Shown: positions 17,394-27,125, counted from the first letter of the stretch. The stretch is 64,000 bases of DNA from JALZUE01 sp051251725 (GCA_051251725.1 JBPOFN010000016.1:25487-89486), one strand, 5' to 3'. Notes: generated by a model not told the origin, from the sequence alone. A program made the numbers and translations.

Positions 17394-18527
17394 TTAAATA
17401 ATGATCAATTGACCACGTAAAGCACCGGCTTGATCAAGTGCTTCGAGAATAGCCATCACATCACCGGGCGCAGCGCCAACCTGATTAATTGCTCGCACTA
17501 ACGTATCTAATGTCACCCCAGGGTTAAAAACAAACATTCTTGAGTCATCAAGATTAGTATCAATAATTGATTGATTCGTGGTGATCGTTTCTCCTTCGGC
17601 AAAGGCACTTGGCTGAGAGACTTCTGCTGATTCATTAATTGTAACGGTAATGCCGCCATGGGTAATGGCAGCGGGTAATAAGCGCACATCTGCGCCGATC
17701 ACTATGGTACCTGTTCTTGAATTAACAATAATTTTTGCTGAAGGCCGACCGGGTTCAAACTCTAAATTTTCAAGCACTGATAAAAAACTGACGCGATCAC
17801 TAACATCACGCGGCGCTGTTACTCGAACAGAAGTTGAGTCGAGCGCACTGGCTGAACCGGCAATAAAGTCATTAATAGTATCTGCCAATCTTTTGGCTGT
17901 AGTGAAATCAGAACGACGTAAGTTAAAGGTAATATGATCACCATGAGCAAAAGGAGAAACCACTTCCCGTTCAACAGTCGCGCCATTGGCGATTCGGCCA
18001 ACAGTTGGTGTATTCGAAATCACTTTCGAGCCATCTAAACCTTCTGCGCCTAAACCGCTGACCACCAAACTACCTTGTGCAATCGCATAAGCATTACCGT
18101 CAATGCCCATTAACACCGTTTGTACTAACGTACCACCACGTAAGCTTTGTGCGCTGCCCATAGAAGAAACAGTCACATCAATACTTTGTCCTGGTTTTGT
18201 AAATGCAGGTAATTCAGCATGCACCGCAACCGCAGCAACATTTTTAATTTTAGGCTTTAAATTTTCTGGCATGGTAATACCAAAATTACTCAACATGGTT
18301 TTAAAGCTCTGCTCAGTAAATGGACTTTGCTCGCCAGTCCCAGGTAAACCAACCACCAAACCATAACCGATCAGCTGATTTGAGCGCACACCAGCAACAT
18401 CAACTAAATCTTTAATGCGTTGTGAATAAGCCGTTGGAACAATTAGTAAACAGGCTAATAAGACAAAGCTTGCGAACATTTTATGATTTGTCATTATTTG
18501 ACATCCAATCTTGAGAAAATTTTTCAT
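17394..18527 (-). CDS. flgI: Flagellar P-ring protein FlgI
   Basis: This protein of about 377 residues assembles the periplasmic P-ring around the rod. A Sec signal peptide is visible (hydrophobic [18 protein letters not shown], cleavage before QRIKDL). The mature start [31 protein letters not shown] is highly conserved in FlgI. The end [14 protein letters not shown] is also typical. ATG at 18527 is chosen because AGGTG precedes it; ATG at 18494, closer to the signal peptide, and a GTG/TTG start further up are possible. It follows flgH after 14 bases. Confidence 0.93.
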   Translation of the reverse strand: MKNFLKIGCQIMTNHKMFASFVLLACLLIVPTAYSQRIKDLVDVAGVRSNQLIGYGLVVGLPGTGEQSPFTEQSFKTMLSNFGITMPENLKPKIKNVAAVAVHAELPAFTKPGQSIDVTVSSMGSAQSLRGGTLVQTVLMGIDGNAYAIAQGSLVVSGLGAEGLDGSKVISNTPTVGRIANGATVEREVVSPFAHGDHITFNLRRSDFTTAKRLADTINDFIAGSASALDSTSVRVTAPRDVSDRVSFLSVLENLEFEPGRPSAKIIVNSRTGTIVIGADVRLLPAAITHGGITVTINESAEVSQPSAFAEGETITTNQSIIDTNLDDSRMFVFNPGVTLDTLVRAINQVGAAPGDVMAILEALDQAGALRGQLIII

Positions 18528-18541
18528 CTGACACCTACCGA

Positions 18542-19225
18542 TTAAATCGGCCACCATTGGCCACTGAAGAATTTAGATAACCACCCTTGTTCTTGCACAT
18601 CAGCAAAGGTGCCGGTGCCAGAATATTGAATGCGTGCATTCGCCACTTTACTTGAGGTAATAGTATTATTTGAGCCAATGTCTTTTGAACGAATTACCCC
18701 GGTTAAACGAACATATTCATCACCATTGTTAATGGTCATCCATTTTTCACCGCGGATCATTAAATTGCCGTTTGGTAACACTCTTAAAACATGTACTGAG
18801 ATATTACCGCTTAAACTATTACTTTGATTCGACTTAGAGTCACCTTTAAAATCGCTATCTTGACCGTAACCAAATTGTACCGAATTACCTTTAAATGTCA
18901 GCGGATTACCACCTAAACCGATAATGGGATCTAATTGACTACTGTTCTCTTTTTTTAATTCTGTTTTAGCATTTTTTTGTGCTTGCGTACTTTCACTTAA
19001 AATCACTGAGATAATATCGCCAACGCGATGCGCTTTTGAATCAGAATAAATGTTGTTCACATAATAAGGTTTAAATAAAGAGCCGGTTGGCACCATACTA
19101 TCTTCTTCTTGTTCTGGCATGATAGGCGCAAAATCAGGATCGTTTGGCAAAATTTTGGAGTGCTCAATAGCAGCACAGCCAATAAGCCCATAAGCTATTA
19201 AAAACGTAAGTAGAATATGTTTCAT
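18542..19225 (-). CDS. flgH: Flagellar L-ring lipoprotein FlgH
   Basis: This 227-residue outer-membrane lipoprotein forms the L-ring. The signal peptide ends in a lipobox LIGC at residues 14-17, with Cys17 the predicted lipidated residue. The family motifs [24 protein letters not shown] and [26 protein letters not shown] are present. It starts with ATG at 19225, 17 bases after flgG, within flgFGHIJKL. Confidence 0.95.
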   Translation of the reverse strand: MKHILLTFLIAYGLIGCAAIEHSKILPNDPDFAPIMPEQEEDSMVPTGSLFKPYYVNNIYSDSKAHRVGDIISVILSESTQAQKNAKTELKKENSSQLDPIIGLGGNPLTFKGNSVQFGYGQDSDFKGDSKSNQSNSLSGNISVHVLRVLPNGNLMIRGEKWMTINNGDEYVRLTGVIRSKDIGSNNTITSSKVANARIQYSGTGTFADVQEQGWLSKFFSGQWWPI

Positions 19226-19242
19226 TTGTCGCCTCCCAGAAA

Positions 19243-20031
19243 TTACAATTGCTGGTTGATATAACTTAGCATTTGATCAACCGCTGAAATAACTTTCGAG
19301 TTCATTTCATAGACCCGCTGACTTTCAATTAAATTAACTAACTCTTCAGTGGTATTAACATTCGATGTTTCCAGCGCACCTTGCTGTATCATGCCAAAAC
19401 CTTCAAGCCCCGGAACCCCCTCTTGCGGAGCGCCACTAACGGCCGTTTCAATATATAAGTTTTGCCCAATCGGCTCTAAACCGGTCGGGTTAACAAAATT
19501 AACAGTGTTAATTTGGCCAACAACAGCAGGCTCAGGTTGGCCTTGTAAGGTCACAGAGACTTCACCGTCTTGCGAAACGGTAATTGATAAGGCGTCATTT
19601 GGAATCGTAATTTGCGGCTGCATTAAATAACCCGCGCCCGGCGTGACCACATTACCTTCTTCATCCATGGTAAATTGACCATTTCGGCTATAACCAGAAG
19701 TGCCATCAGGCATTAGAATTTCAAAAAAACCTTCCCCTTGGATCATTAAATCTAGGGCATTATCCGTGGTTAACATATCACCTTGGGTATGGATTTTTTG
19801 CGTGGCGACTACCTTGGTACCCGCGCCTAACATTAAACCCGATGGTAGTTCAGTATCTTGTGCACTTCGGCCACCTGGCTGATTAATGGTTTGGTACAAT
19901 AAGTCTTCAAAAACTGCGCGGCTTTTTTTAAAGCCGACAGTGCTAGCATTGGCTAAGTTATTTGAAATAACGGCGATGTCTTTGGTTTGGGCGTCTAAGC
20001 CGGTTTTACTAATCCATAACGCTGGGTTCAT
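19243..20031 (-). CDS. flgG: Distal rod protein FlgG
   Basis: This 262-residue protein forms the distal rod. N-terminal MNPALWISKTGLDAQTKDIAVISNNLANASTVGFKK carries the rod/hook family motif NNLANASTxGFK, and the C-terminus SNVNTTEELVNLIESQRVYEMNSKVI is the matching helix. Length equals that of the family. It starts with ATG at 20031, 20 bases after flgF. Confidence 0.95.
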   Translation of the reverse strand: MNPALWISKTGLDAQTKDIAVISNNLANASTVGFKKSRAVFEDLLYQTINQPGGRSAQDTELPSGLMLGAGTKVVATQKIHTQGDMLTTDNALDLMIQGEGFFEILMPDGTSGYSRNGQFTMDEEGNVVTPGAGYLMQPQITIPNDALSITVSQDGEVSVTLQGQPEPAVVGQINTVNFVNPTGLEPIGQNLYIETAVSGAPQEGVPGLEGFGMIQQGALETSNVNTTEELVNLIESQRVYEMNSKVISAVDQMLSYINQQL

Positions 20032-20051
20032 AAATCACCTCAATAATTAGT

Positions 20052-20795
20052 TTAAAAAGCACGGAGTAATTGTGCTGAACTGGCATCAATTTCTTCGGCT
20101 GTTTTCATTAGCTTCAATTGCATTTCAAATTGCCGCTGCATCGAAATCATGGCCGTCATTTCACCGACCGGATTAACATTACTGCTTTCAAGCATGCCGT
20201 TATGCACCATGATATTAATATCGGCAGGTTGAGTGCCGCCATCTAAACGACGAAATAAACCATCACTGCCTTTTTGAATGCCTTTAATATCAGGGCGAAC
20301 CATTTTAATTCGTCCCACTTCATCTTGAACATTTGCTGGCGCACCTTCAGGTTGGACCATGATAGTGCCATCTTTACTGATTTCGATATTTTTAAACGGT
20401 AAAGGAATAAATATCGGGCCAGCATCACCAATCACTAGTTCGCCTTCATTGGTTTGTAAGGCGCCATCTTCAGTTAACCGAAACTGACCGTTCCTGGTAT
20501 AAGCTTCGCTGCCGTCAGCTGCTTGTACAGCAAACCAACCATCTCCTTCGATAGCTAAATCAAGTGAGCGACCTGTGGCTTGTTTTGCGCCACTGTCAAA
20601 GTTTTGGCTAGCACGTTCGGTCATTGAGAAAACACGAGAAGGCAAACCTTCGCCAAATGCCTGCATGGCTCTTGAATTAGCTAAATCGGCTTTAAAACCT
20701 GTGGTTTTAGCATTAGCTAAGTTATTGGCAGTTATAGATAAAGCGTGCATATTTTGCTTGGCACCGCTCATTGCTATATAAAGCATTTTATCCAT
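20052..20795 (-). CDS. flgF: Proximal rod protein FlgF
   Basis: This 247-residue rod protein has the N-terminal MDKMLYIAMSGAKQNMHALSITANNLANAKTTGFKADL pattern and the C-terminal SSNVNPVGEMTAMISMQRQFEMQLKLMKTAEEID pattern. It is the first gene of a second hook-basal-body transcript: flgE ends in a terminator upstream and a sigma-54 promoter lies at 20832-20847, about 25 bases before the probable transcription start region of this gene. Downstream genes flgG to flgL follow with short gaps. Confidence 0.95.
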   Translation of the reverse strand: MDKMLYIAMSGAKQNMHALSITANNLANAKTTGFKADLANSRAMQAFGEGLPSRVFSMTERASQNFDSGAKQATGRSLDLAIEGDGWFAVQAADGSEAYTRNGQFRLTEDGALQTNEGELVIGDAGPIFIPLPFKNIEISKDGTIMVQPEGAPANVQDEVGRIKMVRPDIKGIQKGSDGLFRRLDGGTQPADINIMVHNGMLESSNVNPVGEMTAMISMQRQFEMQLKLMKTAEEIDASSAQLLRAF

Positions 20796-20831
20796 AATGG
20801 TTCTCGTGTTTAAGAGTTATAGATTAATAAA

Positions 20832-20847
20832 TGCAATATAAATGCCA
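20832..20847 (-). promoter_or_regulatory. Sigma-54 promoter of the flgF operon
   Basis: On the minus strand TGGCATTTATATTGCA has GG and GC separated by exactly 10 bases, a near-consensus -24/-12 element. It lies 37 bases upstream of the flgF ATG and after the flgE terminator. Confidence 0.85.
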
Positions 20848-20940
20848 ATCACCTTCTTATAGAAAATTAGAATATGATAACGAGAAACTAGTAAGGATGT
20901 GGTGTGTTTGAAAACTAACGAAAGTGCTAACAACAAAAAT

Positions 20941-20966
20941 AAAAAACCTCAGTAAACTGAGGTTTT
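20941..20966 (-). terminator. Intrinsic terminator of flgBCDE
   Basis: AAAACCTCAGT pairs with ACTGAGGTTTT (arms within 20943-20966) and is followed on the minus strand by a T-run. It lies 34 bases after the flgE stop and ends the first hook operon. Confidence 0.88.
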
Positions 20967-20999
20967 AAAATCAAAACTAAAAAATAAGTGCTTAATAAA

Positions 21000-22397
21000 T
21001 TAACGTATTTGTAAAATCGTTTGATTCAGTTGGTTATCAACTTCCAGTGCTCGCGAGTTCGCTTGGAAGTTTCGCTGCGCTGAAATCAAATCGATTAATT
21101 CAGAAGTTAAATTAACATTTGACTGCTCTAATGCCGATGAATTAATAGTACCAAAAGTACCTGTTGTCGCTTCACCTGCTAATGGGCTACCCGAGGCAAT
21201 GCTTTCTTTCCAAGAAGTTCCGCCTATTTGAGTTAAACCTTGCTCGTTAGCAAAGTTAACCAAAGCAATACGAGCCAATGGCTCTGATGTACCATTACTA
21301 TAGGTCGCACGTACTAAACCATCAGCGCCAATATCAATACCAGTTAATCGCCCAACCGCTAAACCATCTTGGTCTAACGCTGTTACTTCAAAATTTGACG
21401 CAAATTGAGTTGGTTCATTCGAGTTTGGACCTGTTGGATCTAAATTAAAATTAACCAATATTGCCTGTGTTGGTTCAGCACCATTTGATAATACCGTCGG
21501 ACCTAAAGCTTCCGTTAAAATACCACCTGAAGTAGGATCAGGAATTTGTCCTCTAAAATCACCCGAGCTATCAAACACTAACCTAGCTCCCACTACACCA
21601 CCAGTACTAGATAAAGGACCCGATGCATTACCACCAACAGGGTTTGTTGCTGCCGCTCCGGTAATAGGATGAACTTGACCACCAGGATCAGGTACATCAA
21701 CAGGATTACCATCAACAGCGGTATACATAGTCCATTCATTCGTAACTGCTGGGTCTTTGATAAAATAATAGGTCATGATATGACTATCACCTAGCGAATC
21801 AAAAATAGTGACCGAAGTAGAATGGTTATAAGTTAACGGATCTTCTGGGTCAAAATTACCTGGAGCATTCGCTGGTGCAACATCACCGGCCGGTAAGTTC
21901 ATACGAATATCTACTTCACTGGTCGCTTGCGGCGCACCAGAAGCGGTTGGAATACGGATCGGCTCAGCAGTACTTAAACTGACTGAAGCTGAAGAACCGT
22001 CAGAATTAACCGGAAAACCCAATAAATGGCCACCGGCAGAATTCACTACAAAGTTTTCATTATTTAATTTGAATTGGCCCGAGCGAGTATACGATCTTTC
22101 TAAGCTATCAATACTCGGTACCGTACTGTAAAAACCGTTACCTGTGATCGCTAAATCAAGCGCATTGTTAGTAAACTGAATACTACCTTGAGAAAACTGC
22201 TGAGCAACATCCGCGGTAAGCACACCGTCACCAACTTTTGTTTTGCCTGAAGATAATAATGATGCGGCATAAACATCAACAAACTCTGTTCGCGATTCTT
22301 TAAAGCCTGTTGTATTAACGTTCGCAATGTTATTGGACGTAACGTCTAAGTCTTTTTGCGCCGCATTTAAACCGCTTAATGCTATATTAAATGACAT
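21000..22397 (-). CDS. flgE: Flagellar hook protein FlgE
   Basis: This 465-residue extracellular hook subunit has the N-terminal MSFNIALSGLNAAQKDLDVTSNNIANVNTTGFKESR motif and C-terminal SNVNLTSELIDLISAQRNFQANSRALEVDNQLNQTILQ. The centre (about residues 140-360) is rich in Gly, Pro and Asn and makes the exposed hook domains. It is the last gene of flgBCDE, 24 bases after flgD, and ends in a clear terminator. Confidence 0.95.
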   Translation of the reverse strand: MSFNIALSGLNAAQKDLDVTSNNIANVNTTGFKESRTEFVDVYAASLLSSGKTKVGDGVLTADVAQQFSQGSIQFTNNALDLAITGNGFYSTVPSIDSLERSYTRSGQFKLNNENFVVNSAGGHLLGFPVNSDGSSASVSLSTAEPIRIPTASGAPQATSEVDIRMNLPAGDVAPANAPGNFDPEDPLTYNHSTSVTIFDSLGDSHIMTYYFIKDPAVTNEWTMYTAVDGNPVDVPDPGGQVHPITGAAATNPVGGNASGPLSSTGGVVGARLVFDSSGDFRGQIPDPTSGGILTEALGPTVLSNGAEPTQAILVNFNLDPTGPNSNEPTQFASNFEVTALDQDGLAVGRLTGIDIGADGLVRATYSNGTSEPLARIALVNFANEQGLTQIGGTSWKESIASGSPLAGEATTGTFGTINSSALEQSNVNLTSELIDLISAQRNFQANSRALEVDNQLNQTILQIR

Positions 22398-22421
22398 AAT
22401 TTAACCCCTTTAAAAAATTCG

Positions 22422-23105
22422 TTAACCTTCAGCGACTTCAACAACATCAGCTAAAGACATTGAGCTGCCGCCGTTTAAGTTCAGCACTATGCTACCACCT
22501 GCGCCAGCAAGCGTTACACTATCAACTTTACGATAAGTCATGGCTTGCAATTCGGATGCTTCGCCATCAACTAACCCTCTAATTTTGTATTTATACGCTC
22601 CTTCTGGAGCATTTTCGCCAGCTGAATTTTTACCGTCCCATGAGAAGGTAAATTCGCCTGCTTGCACACTGCCAACCGGCACTGTTTGAATCGTTTCGCC
22701 GGCTTTATTTTCAACATAAATAATAACGTTGCTGGCTGGCTCATCGGTTATTAATTTACCTTTCGCCCCTTCACCTGCCGCCATTCCAAATGAGTTATCA
22801 TCAACCAAAACACTTTGCCCAACTAACGATGAGGCCTGTAATGCTTGGCTTGACGACATTGAACTGGCAAACGCTGTAAACTGCTCATTGAGCGTAGCAA
22901 CACCGTCGGTTGTTGAGAAGGCCGTCATTTGCGAAATCATCTCATTGTTCTCAACCGGCTTGGTTGGATCTTGATACGCTAATTCTTTAGTCAATAAAGC
23001 AAAAAAGTCTTCTTGAGTTAACATCCCATTGTCAGCTTCAGCAACATCAGGCTCTTTTTTCCAGTACATACCGTCTAACGGCTTACTACCACTAACTGAT
23101 TCCAT
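22422..23105 (-). CDS. flgD: Hook cap (scaffold) protein FlgD
   Basis: This 227-residue hook-capping protein has the N-terminal motif LTQEDFFALLTKELAYQDPTKPVENNEMISQMTAFSTTDG, which is the FlgD signature (FLxLLxxQLxxQDPxxPxDN in related proteins). The C-terminal FlgD Ig-like and tudor-like part follows, with FSWDGKNSAGENAPEGAYKY. It is secreted and removed on hook completion. It lies between flgC and flgE. Confidence 0.94.
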   Translation of the reverse strand: MESVSGSKPLDGMYWKKEPDVAEADNGMLTQEDFFALLTKELAYQDPTKPVENNEMISQMTAFSTTDGVATLNEQFTAFASSMSSSQALQASSLVGQSVLVDDNSFGMAAGEGAKGKLITDEPASNVIIYVENKAGETIQTVPVGSVQAGEFTFSWDGKNSAGENAPEGAYKYKIRGLVDGEASELQAMTYRKVDSVTLAGAGGSIVLNLNGGSSMSLADVVEVAEG

Positions 23106-23120
23106 TATCTATCCCTCTAC

Positions 23121-23540
23121 TTAGCGCTGACCCAACGTTAATGTTTTATTAACCATGTTCTTGGCCGACTCTGCTAGCTGAACATTAGTTTGATACGAAC
23201 GAGATGCCGAAATCATATTGGTCATTTCTTCAATAACATTGACATTCGGTTTATAGATATAACCATCTTTATCTGCCATTGGGTGATTAGGGGAATATTC
23301 GACATTCAGTGGTTTATCACTTTCGACAATTCCTAATACTTTTACGCCAACACTTGCATCTTGACCTGCGGCAGCTTTTTGCATCTCGGCGGCAAAGACA
23401 GGATGGCGTGCTCTATACGTGTCACCAACACTACTGCTGACACTGTCAGCATTAGCGATATTACTTGCCGTAGTATTTAAACGCACTGATTGTGCACTCA
23501 TACCTTGGCCTGATATATCAAACACCTTAAATAAGCTCAT
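23121..23540 (-). CDS. flgC: Proximal rod protein FlgC
   Basis: This 139-residue rod protein has N-terminal MSLFKVFDISGQGMSAQSVRLNTTASNIANADS and C-terminal KPNVNVIEEMTNMISASRSYQTNVQLAESAKNMVNKTL, both diagnostic. Its start shares one base with the flgB stop, indicating translational coupling. Length is normal. Confidence 0.95.
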   Translation of the reverse strand: MSLFKVFDISGQGMSAQSVRLNTTASNIANADSVSSSVGDTYRARHPVFAAEMQKAAAGQDASVGVKVLGIVESDKPLNVEYSPNHPMADKDGYIYKPNVNVIEEMTNMISASRSYQTNVQLAESAKNMVNKTLTLGQR

Positions 23541-23941
23541 TATGATTGCGCTCCTGTAATCGCTTTTTTCAACCCTTTAATCTTACCGTTTAAGAATTGA
23601 ATGCCAGCTTGGTACTCTAATGAGTTTTGTAGATACAAGTTTCGTTCCATTTGTAGATCAACCGTATTACCATCACCCGTATCTGGTTGATCTGTAACGC
23701 GATATTTAAGTTCAGAAGAGTTGGATATATTAGTATTTAGGTGTTTATCATTAGTACGGGCAACACCCGTTTGTTGAATTTTTGCCGCTTGCTGCATGGC
23801 TTGTTGAAAATCCATGCCTTTGGCTTTGTAACCTGGGGTGTCGGCATTGGCGATATTACTAGCAATTACTTCTGCTTTTTTTGCTCGCAGTAATAAACCT
23901 TGCTCGTGCAAACCAAAGACCTTGTCAAAACTTATCGCCAT
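23540..23941 (-). CDS. flgB: Proximal rod protein FlgB
   Basis: This 133-residue rod protein has the motif ASNIANADTPGYKAKGMDFQQAM. ATG at 23941 is chosen because GGAGG lies 8 bases upstream; a GTG at 23956 overlaps that site. It is the first gene of flgBCDE. A sigma-54-like site (GG-N10-GA) lies at 23974-23989, upstream and downstream of the cheR stop. Confidence 0.93.
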   Translation of the reverse strand: MAISFDKVFGLHEQGLLLRAKKAEVIASNIANADTPGYKAKGMDFQQAMQQAAKIQQTGVARTNDKHLNTNISNSSELKYRVTDQPDTGDGNTVDLQMERNLYLQNSLEYQAGIQFLNGKIKGLKKAITGAQS

Positions 23942-23973
23942 AATAACTACCTCCACAATTGTGAAAGTAGTTA

Positions 23974-23989
23974 TTCAAGTAATATGCCA
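23974..23989 (-). promoter_or_regulatory. Possible sigma-54 promoter of flgBCDE
   Basis: On the minus strand TGGCATATTACTTGAA resembles the -24/-12 element, but the -12 dinucleotide is GA instead of GC. Spacing between GG and GA is 10. Location just before flgB is right; the mismatch keeps confidence moderate. Confidence 0.45.
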
Positions 23990-24007
23990 AAGAAAATTAG
24001 AAAGGAA

Positions 24008-24838
24008 TTAGGATTTTTGGTAGATGATGCCAGGATTGCATCGAATCATTTGATAATTTTGACTTAATCCGGTTAATGATTCTGAAGCGCCCAGAAACAG
24101 ATAACCGTCTGTATTAAGGGTTCCATGGAATTGTGAAATGATTTGAGCTTTAATTGCTGGGGCGAAATAGATCAAAACATTACGACAAAAAACAATGTCA
24201 AATCGGCCCATTAAACTATAACTATTTAATAAATTTAATGGTCTAAAACTAACAAGTTTCTTCACATTATCTTTAACTTTCCACATATTATTTTCGGCCG
24301 GTTCAAAAAACTGACGCTTTCGCTCAGCCGATAAACCTCGAGATAATGCCAAGCTATCGTAATGACCATATTTACAATGATCTAACATGGTCGTTGAAAT
24401 GTCGGTGCCAATAATTTGCACACCTTTGCTAAAAGAGCCAGGATTTTTTTGCTGGTACTCAAGTACAGACATGGCAATTGAATAGGGTTCTTGGCCAGAA
24501 GAACTTGCCGCCGACCAAATTTTTAATGGCGAGTTCTTCTTAGCAAATTCAGGTAATAGCCTTGATTGTAATAATTTAAAGGGATAATCATCACGAAACC
24601 ACAAGGTTTCATTGGTGGTCATTGCATCGATTACGGCAGCTCTTAGCTGCCTTTCTGTTGGGCTTAATGTCCGAGCAACTAATTCACCTAAGGTTTCAAC
24701 ATTAAAATTAACCATTAATGGAGCTAACCGACTTTTTACTAGGTATTGCTTATTTTCTCCCAAAACAATACCACACTGCTGCTCTAGAAATGTTCTAAAC
24801 TGTGAATAACTTTTATCATCGAGTTGTCTTGCCGACAC
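24008..24838 (-). CDS. cheR: Chemotaxis methyltransferase CheR
   Basis: This 276-residue cytoplasmic enzyme methylates glutamates of chemoreceptors using S-adenosylmethionine, opposing CheB. An all-helical N-terminal domain (about 1-80) is followed by the SAM-binding domain with the IWSAASSSGQEPYSIAM motif and later FDIVFCRNVLIYF. It starts with GTG at 24838. It lies downstream of cheV and upstream of flgB, the cheV-cheR-flgBCDE order seen in Vibrio and Shewanella. Confidence 0.94.
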   Translation of the reverse strand: MSARQLDDKSYSQFRTFLEQQCGIVLGENKQYLVKSRLAPLMVNFNVETLGELVARTLSPTERQLRAAVIDAMTTNETLWFRDDYPFKLLQSRLLPEFAKKNSPLKIWSAASSSGQEPYSIAMSVLEYQQKNPGSFSKGVQIIGTDISTTMLDHCKYGHYDSLALSRGLSAERKRQFFEPAENNMWKVKDNVKKLVSFRPLNLLNSYSLMGRFDIVFCRNVLIYFAPAIKAQIISQFHGTLNTDGYLFLGASESLTGLSQNYQMIRCNPGIIYQKS

Positions 24839-24892
24839 GATCTATCACCAACTACAAATTAATTACAAACTATGAAGATATAAACGATAGGA

Positions 24893-25822
24893 TTAGTCAT
24901 CCATTCGCAGCCATTTTTTTACTGCGGTAGCCAACTCATCAGGGTGAAATTTAGGAATAAAATCTTCAGCGCCAACTTTTTCAACCATCGCATTATTGAA
25001 TACTCCACTTAAGGAAGTATGAAGTATTACTGGCATGCCTTTCATTCTTTCATCATTTTTCACTTCTGCAGTTAACGTATAACCATCCATTTCAGGCATT
25101 TCTATATCAGAAATTAATAAAGCCACCTTTTCACTAATTGTATGTTCGCATTCTGCGCTGATTGCTCGTAGTTGATCTAATGCATCTTGGCCATTTTTTG
25201 CCAAAATCATATTAATACCAAGCGGTTCAAGTGCGCGTTTAACTTGATTACGTGCAACAGTAGAGTCATCAGCGATCATTACAACCCGCTCGCCAACTTC
25301 TTCACCAACAGACAAGTCAGCAACATCATCACTAAGCTCAGTAGAAACAGGACTAATTTCATTCAATATTTTTTCAACGTCTAAAATTGAAACCATTTCA
25401 CCATCAATTTCGGTAACCGCCGTTAGGTAATTTGATTTACCGGCACCTTCCGGTGGTGGCATGATGTCTTGCCAACTTAGGGTCGTAATTCTTTCAACCC
25501 CCGCGACTAGGAAGCCTTGAACACTGCGATTGTATTCGGCAATAATAATAAAATTATTATCAGTTTCTTGTATCTCGTAACCGCCAGTCGCCTTACTCAA
25601 GTCAATAACAGAAATAGTTTGCCCGCGAATATGGGCAACACCTTTTATATATGCATCTTGATGAGGCATTTTAGTTAAAGGCGGACACTGCAATACTTCT
25701 CGAACTTTAAAAACGTTAATACCAAAACGCTGAGGCCCGACAAGTTTAAATAATAATAATTCTAATCTATTTTGACCAACCAACTGAGTTCGTTGGTTAA
25801 CTGAATCTAAAATACCTGCCAT
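24893..25822 (-). CDS. cheV: Chemotaxis coupling/response-regulator protein CheV
   Basis: This 309-residue protein joins a CheW-like domain (about residues 20-165, with FKVREVLQCPPLTKMP and VAHIRGQTISVIDL) to a response-regulator receiver domain (about 180-305). The receiver has the acidic pair in MIADDS, the phosphoacceptor Asp in SDIEMPEMDG, Thr/Ser in HTSLS and the conserved Lys in PKF. It couples receptors to CheA and may act as a phosphate sink. ATG at 25822 is chosen with GGAG upstream; the longer start at 25849 lacks a site. Confidence 0.93.
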   Translation of the reverse strand: MAGILDSVNQRTQLVGQNRLELLLFKLVGPQRFGINVFKVREVLQCPPLTKMPHQDAYIKGVAHIRGQTISVIDLSKATGGYEIQETDNNFIIIAEYNRSVQGFLVAGVERITTLSWQDIMPPPEGAGKSNYLTAVTEIDGEMVSILDVEKILNEISPVSTELSDDVADLSVGEEVGERVVMIADDSTVARNQVKRALEPLGINMILAKNGQDALDQLRAISAECEHTISEKVALLISDIEMPEMDGYTLTAEVKNDERMKGMPVILHTSLSGVFNNAMVEKVGAEDFIPKFHPDELATAVKKWLRMDD

Positions 25823-25856
25823 ACAAACTCCATTGACCACCTGCGTCAATTAAAGC

Positions 25857-25872
25857 AGGCACGTTTCTTGTA
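25857..25872 (+). promoter_or_regulatory. Possible sigma-54 promoter of flgA
   Basis: AGGCACGTTTCTTGTA on the plus strand matches TGGCACG-N4-TTGCA with two differences (first base and C to T in the -12 dinucleotide). GG-to-GT spacing is 10. It points to flgA, 100 bases downstream. Confidence 0.4.
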
Positions 25873-25971
25873 AGTAAAAGATGCGTCAGTAATTAATGTC
25901 CTAATTTTTGACGCTTTATTTAATAATCATAGTCGACTATTTATATTACCCTAAAAATAGAAGTGAATTTT

Positions 25972-26676
25972 ATGAAAAAAAAAGGTTTTACGTTCAATAT
26001 TTCTCTATTTTTAATATTTTTTCTTATTGGTTTTACAGGAAATTCAAAAACTTTCACATTATCAGAAGTTGAATCTCTTGCTAAAAATCACCTTGAAGAA
26101 AAGTATTTATCAGGCCAAAAAAGTGATGAAAAAATAACGATTTCTGAACCTAAACTCGATCCCCGAATCCAAATTAAGGATTGCGATTCTGAATTAACAG
26201 TAAATATACTGGAAAATCAAAATAGTAGAAACATAAATGTCAAAATAAGTTGCGACGCCCCATCACTTTGGCAAATTTACTTGCCAATTAAAATTGAAAC
26301 CCAGTTGCCAGTTTTAATCGTCACCACAAATTTAAACAAAGGTTCAATTTTGGACCGTGAGAATACCGACATTGAATATATCTCTGAATATAAAATTCGC
26401 GGCGAAACGTTAACCTCGTTTGATGGTATTTTAGGGGCTAAATTGACCCGTAACTTGCAAAAAGGCAATGCCATTTATAGTAAAAATATTTGTTTAGTTT
26501 GTAAGGGCGACAAAGTCAATATCATTGCGACATCTACCACCTTCCAAATAAAAACTGAAGGTAGTGCGCTAACAAGTGGTACTATAGGGGAACAGGTCAG
26601 AATAAAAAATACTCGCTCAGGGAAGATTATTACTGGGCAGGTAAAAGCATTAAATAAAGTGGTTATTAACCTATAA
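25972..26676 (+). CDS. flgA: P-ring assembly chaperone FlgA
   Basis: This protein of about 234 residues has an N-terminal signal sequence (a hydrophobic stretch with Phe/Leu/Ile up to GFTGNS) and a C-terminal SAF domain (about residues 110-234) containing LNKGSILDRENTDIEY and GAKLTRNLQKGNAIYSKN. FlgA is a periplasmic helper for FlgI polymerisation. ATG at 25972 is chosen; a GTG three codons earlier is an alternative. It is divergent from cheV and upstream of flgM. Confidence 0.9.
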   Translation: MKKKGFTFNISLFLIFFLIGFTGNSKTFTLSEVESLAKNHLEEKYLSGQKSDEKITISEPKLDPRIQIKDCDSELTVNILENQNSRNINVKISCDAPSLWQIYLPIKIETQLPVLIVTTNLNKGSILDRENTDIEYISEYKIRGETLTSFDGILGAKLTRNLQKGNAIYSKNICLVCKGDKVNIIATSTTFQIKTEGSALTSGTIGEQVRIKNTRSGKIITGQVKALNKVVINL

Positions 26677-26682
26677 TTATTT

Positions 26683-26709
26683 TAAAGTATTTTAATGCTT
26701 GGCCGATAT
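26683..26709 (+). promoter_or_regulatory. Sigma-28 (FliA) promoter of flgMN
   Basis: TAAAGTAT, 11 bases, then GCCGATAT. This near-consensus class III promoter lies 41 bases before flgM, as in enteric and Vibrio systems where flgM is FliA-activated. Confidence 0.88.
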
Positions 26710-26750
26710 AAAGTTAGCGGATATATCTAGATTGCAGTTAGGAATAAATA

Positions 26751-27062
26751 ATGGCTATAAATATCAACAATTTGAACAGCAACAATGCTGTTAATCAAAA
26801 ACCGAATGAGGCGCAAGTTAAACAACAAAGCGCACAACAAAATTCGCAATTAAATCAAACTAGCCAAGTTAGACAAGATTCAGTTTCTATTACGCCTCAA
26901 GCAAAGCAATTGGCCGAATTACAAAAGAAAGCAAGTGAATCACCACAAGTAAATCAAAAGAAAGTAGATCAGCTTAAAAAAGCAATTTCTAGTGGCGAAT
27001 ATAAAGTTAACCCTGAAAAGTTAGCCGCCAGCATTGCCAAATTTGAGTTTGATTTAATCTAA
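26751..27062 (+). CDS. flgM: Anti-sigma-28 factor FlgM
   Basis: This 103-residue protein is Gln/Asn-rich and disordered in its first 45 residues. The C-terminal FlgM region (about 45-103) has DSVSITPQAKQLAELQKK and VDQLKKAISSGEYKVNPEKLAASIAKFE, the helices that hold FliA until hook completion, after which FlgM is exported. AGGA lies before ATG at 26751. It is followed by flgN and preceded by a sigma-28 promoter, giving feedback control. Confidence 0.94.
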   Translation: MAININNLNSNNAVNQKPNEAQVKQQSAQQNSQLNQTSQVRQDSVSITPQAKQLAELQKKASESPQVNQKKVDQLKKAISSGEYKVNPEKLAASIAKFEFDLI

Positions 27063-27125
27063 ATTGATTTGCTCGGCTATAGCTAACAAGTAAATGCTAA
27101 ATAGTAAACATTAGAGAGATCTGAA

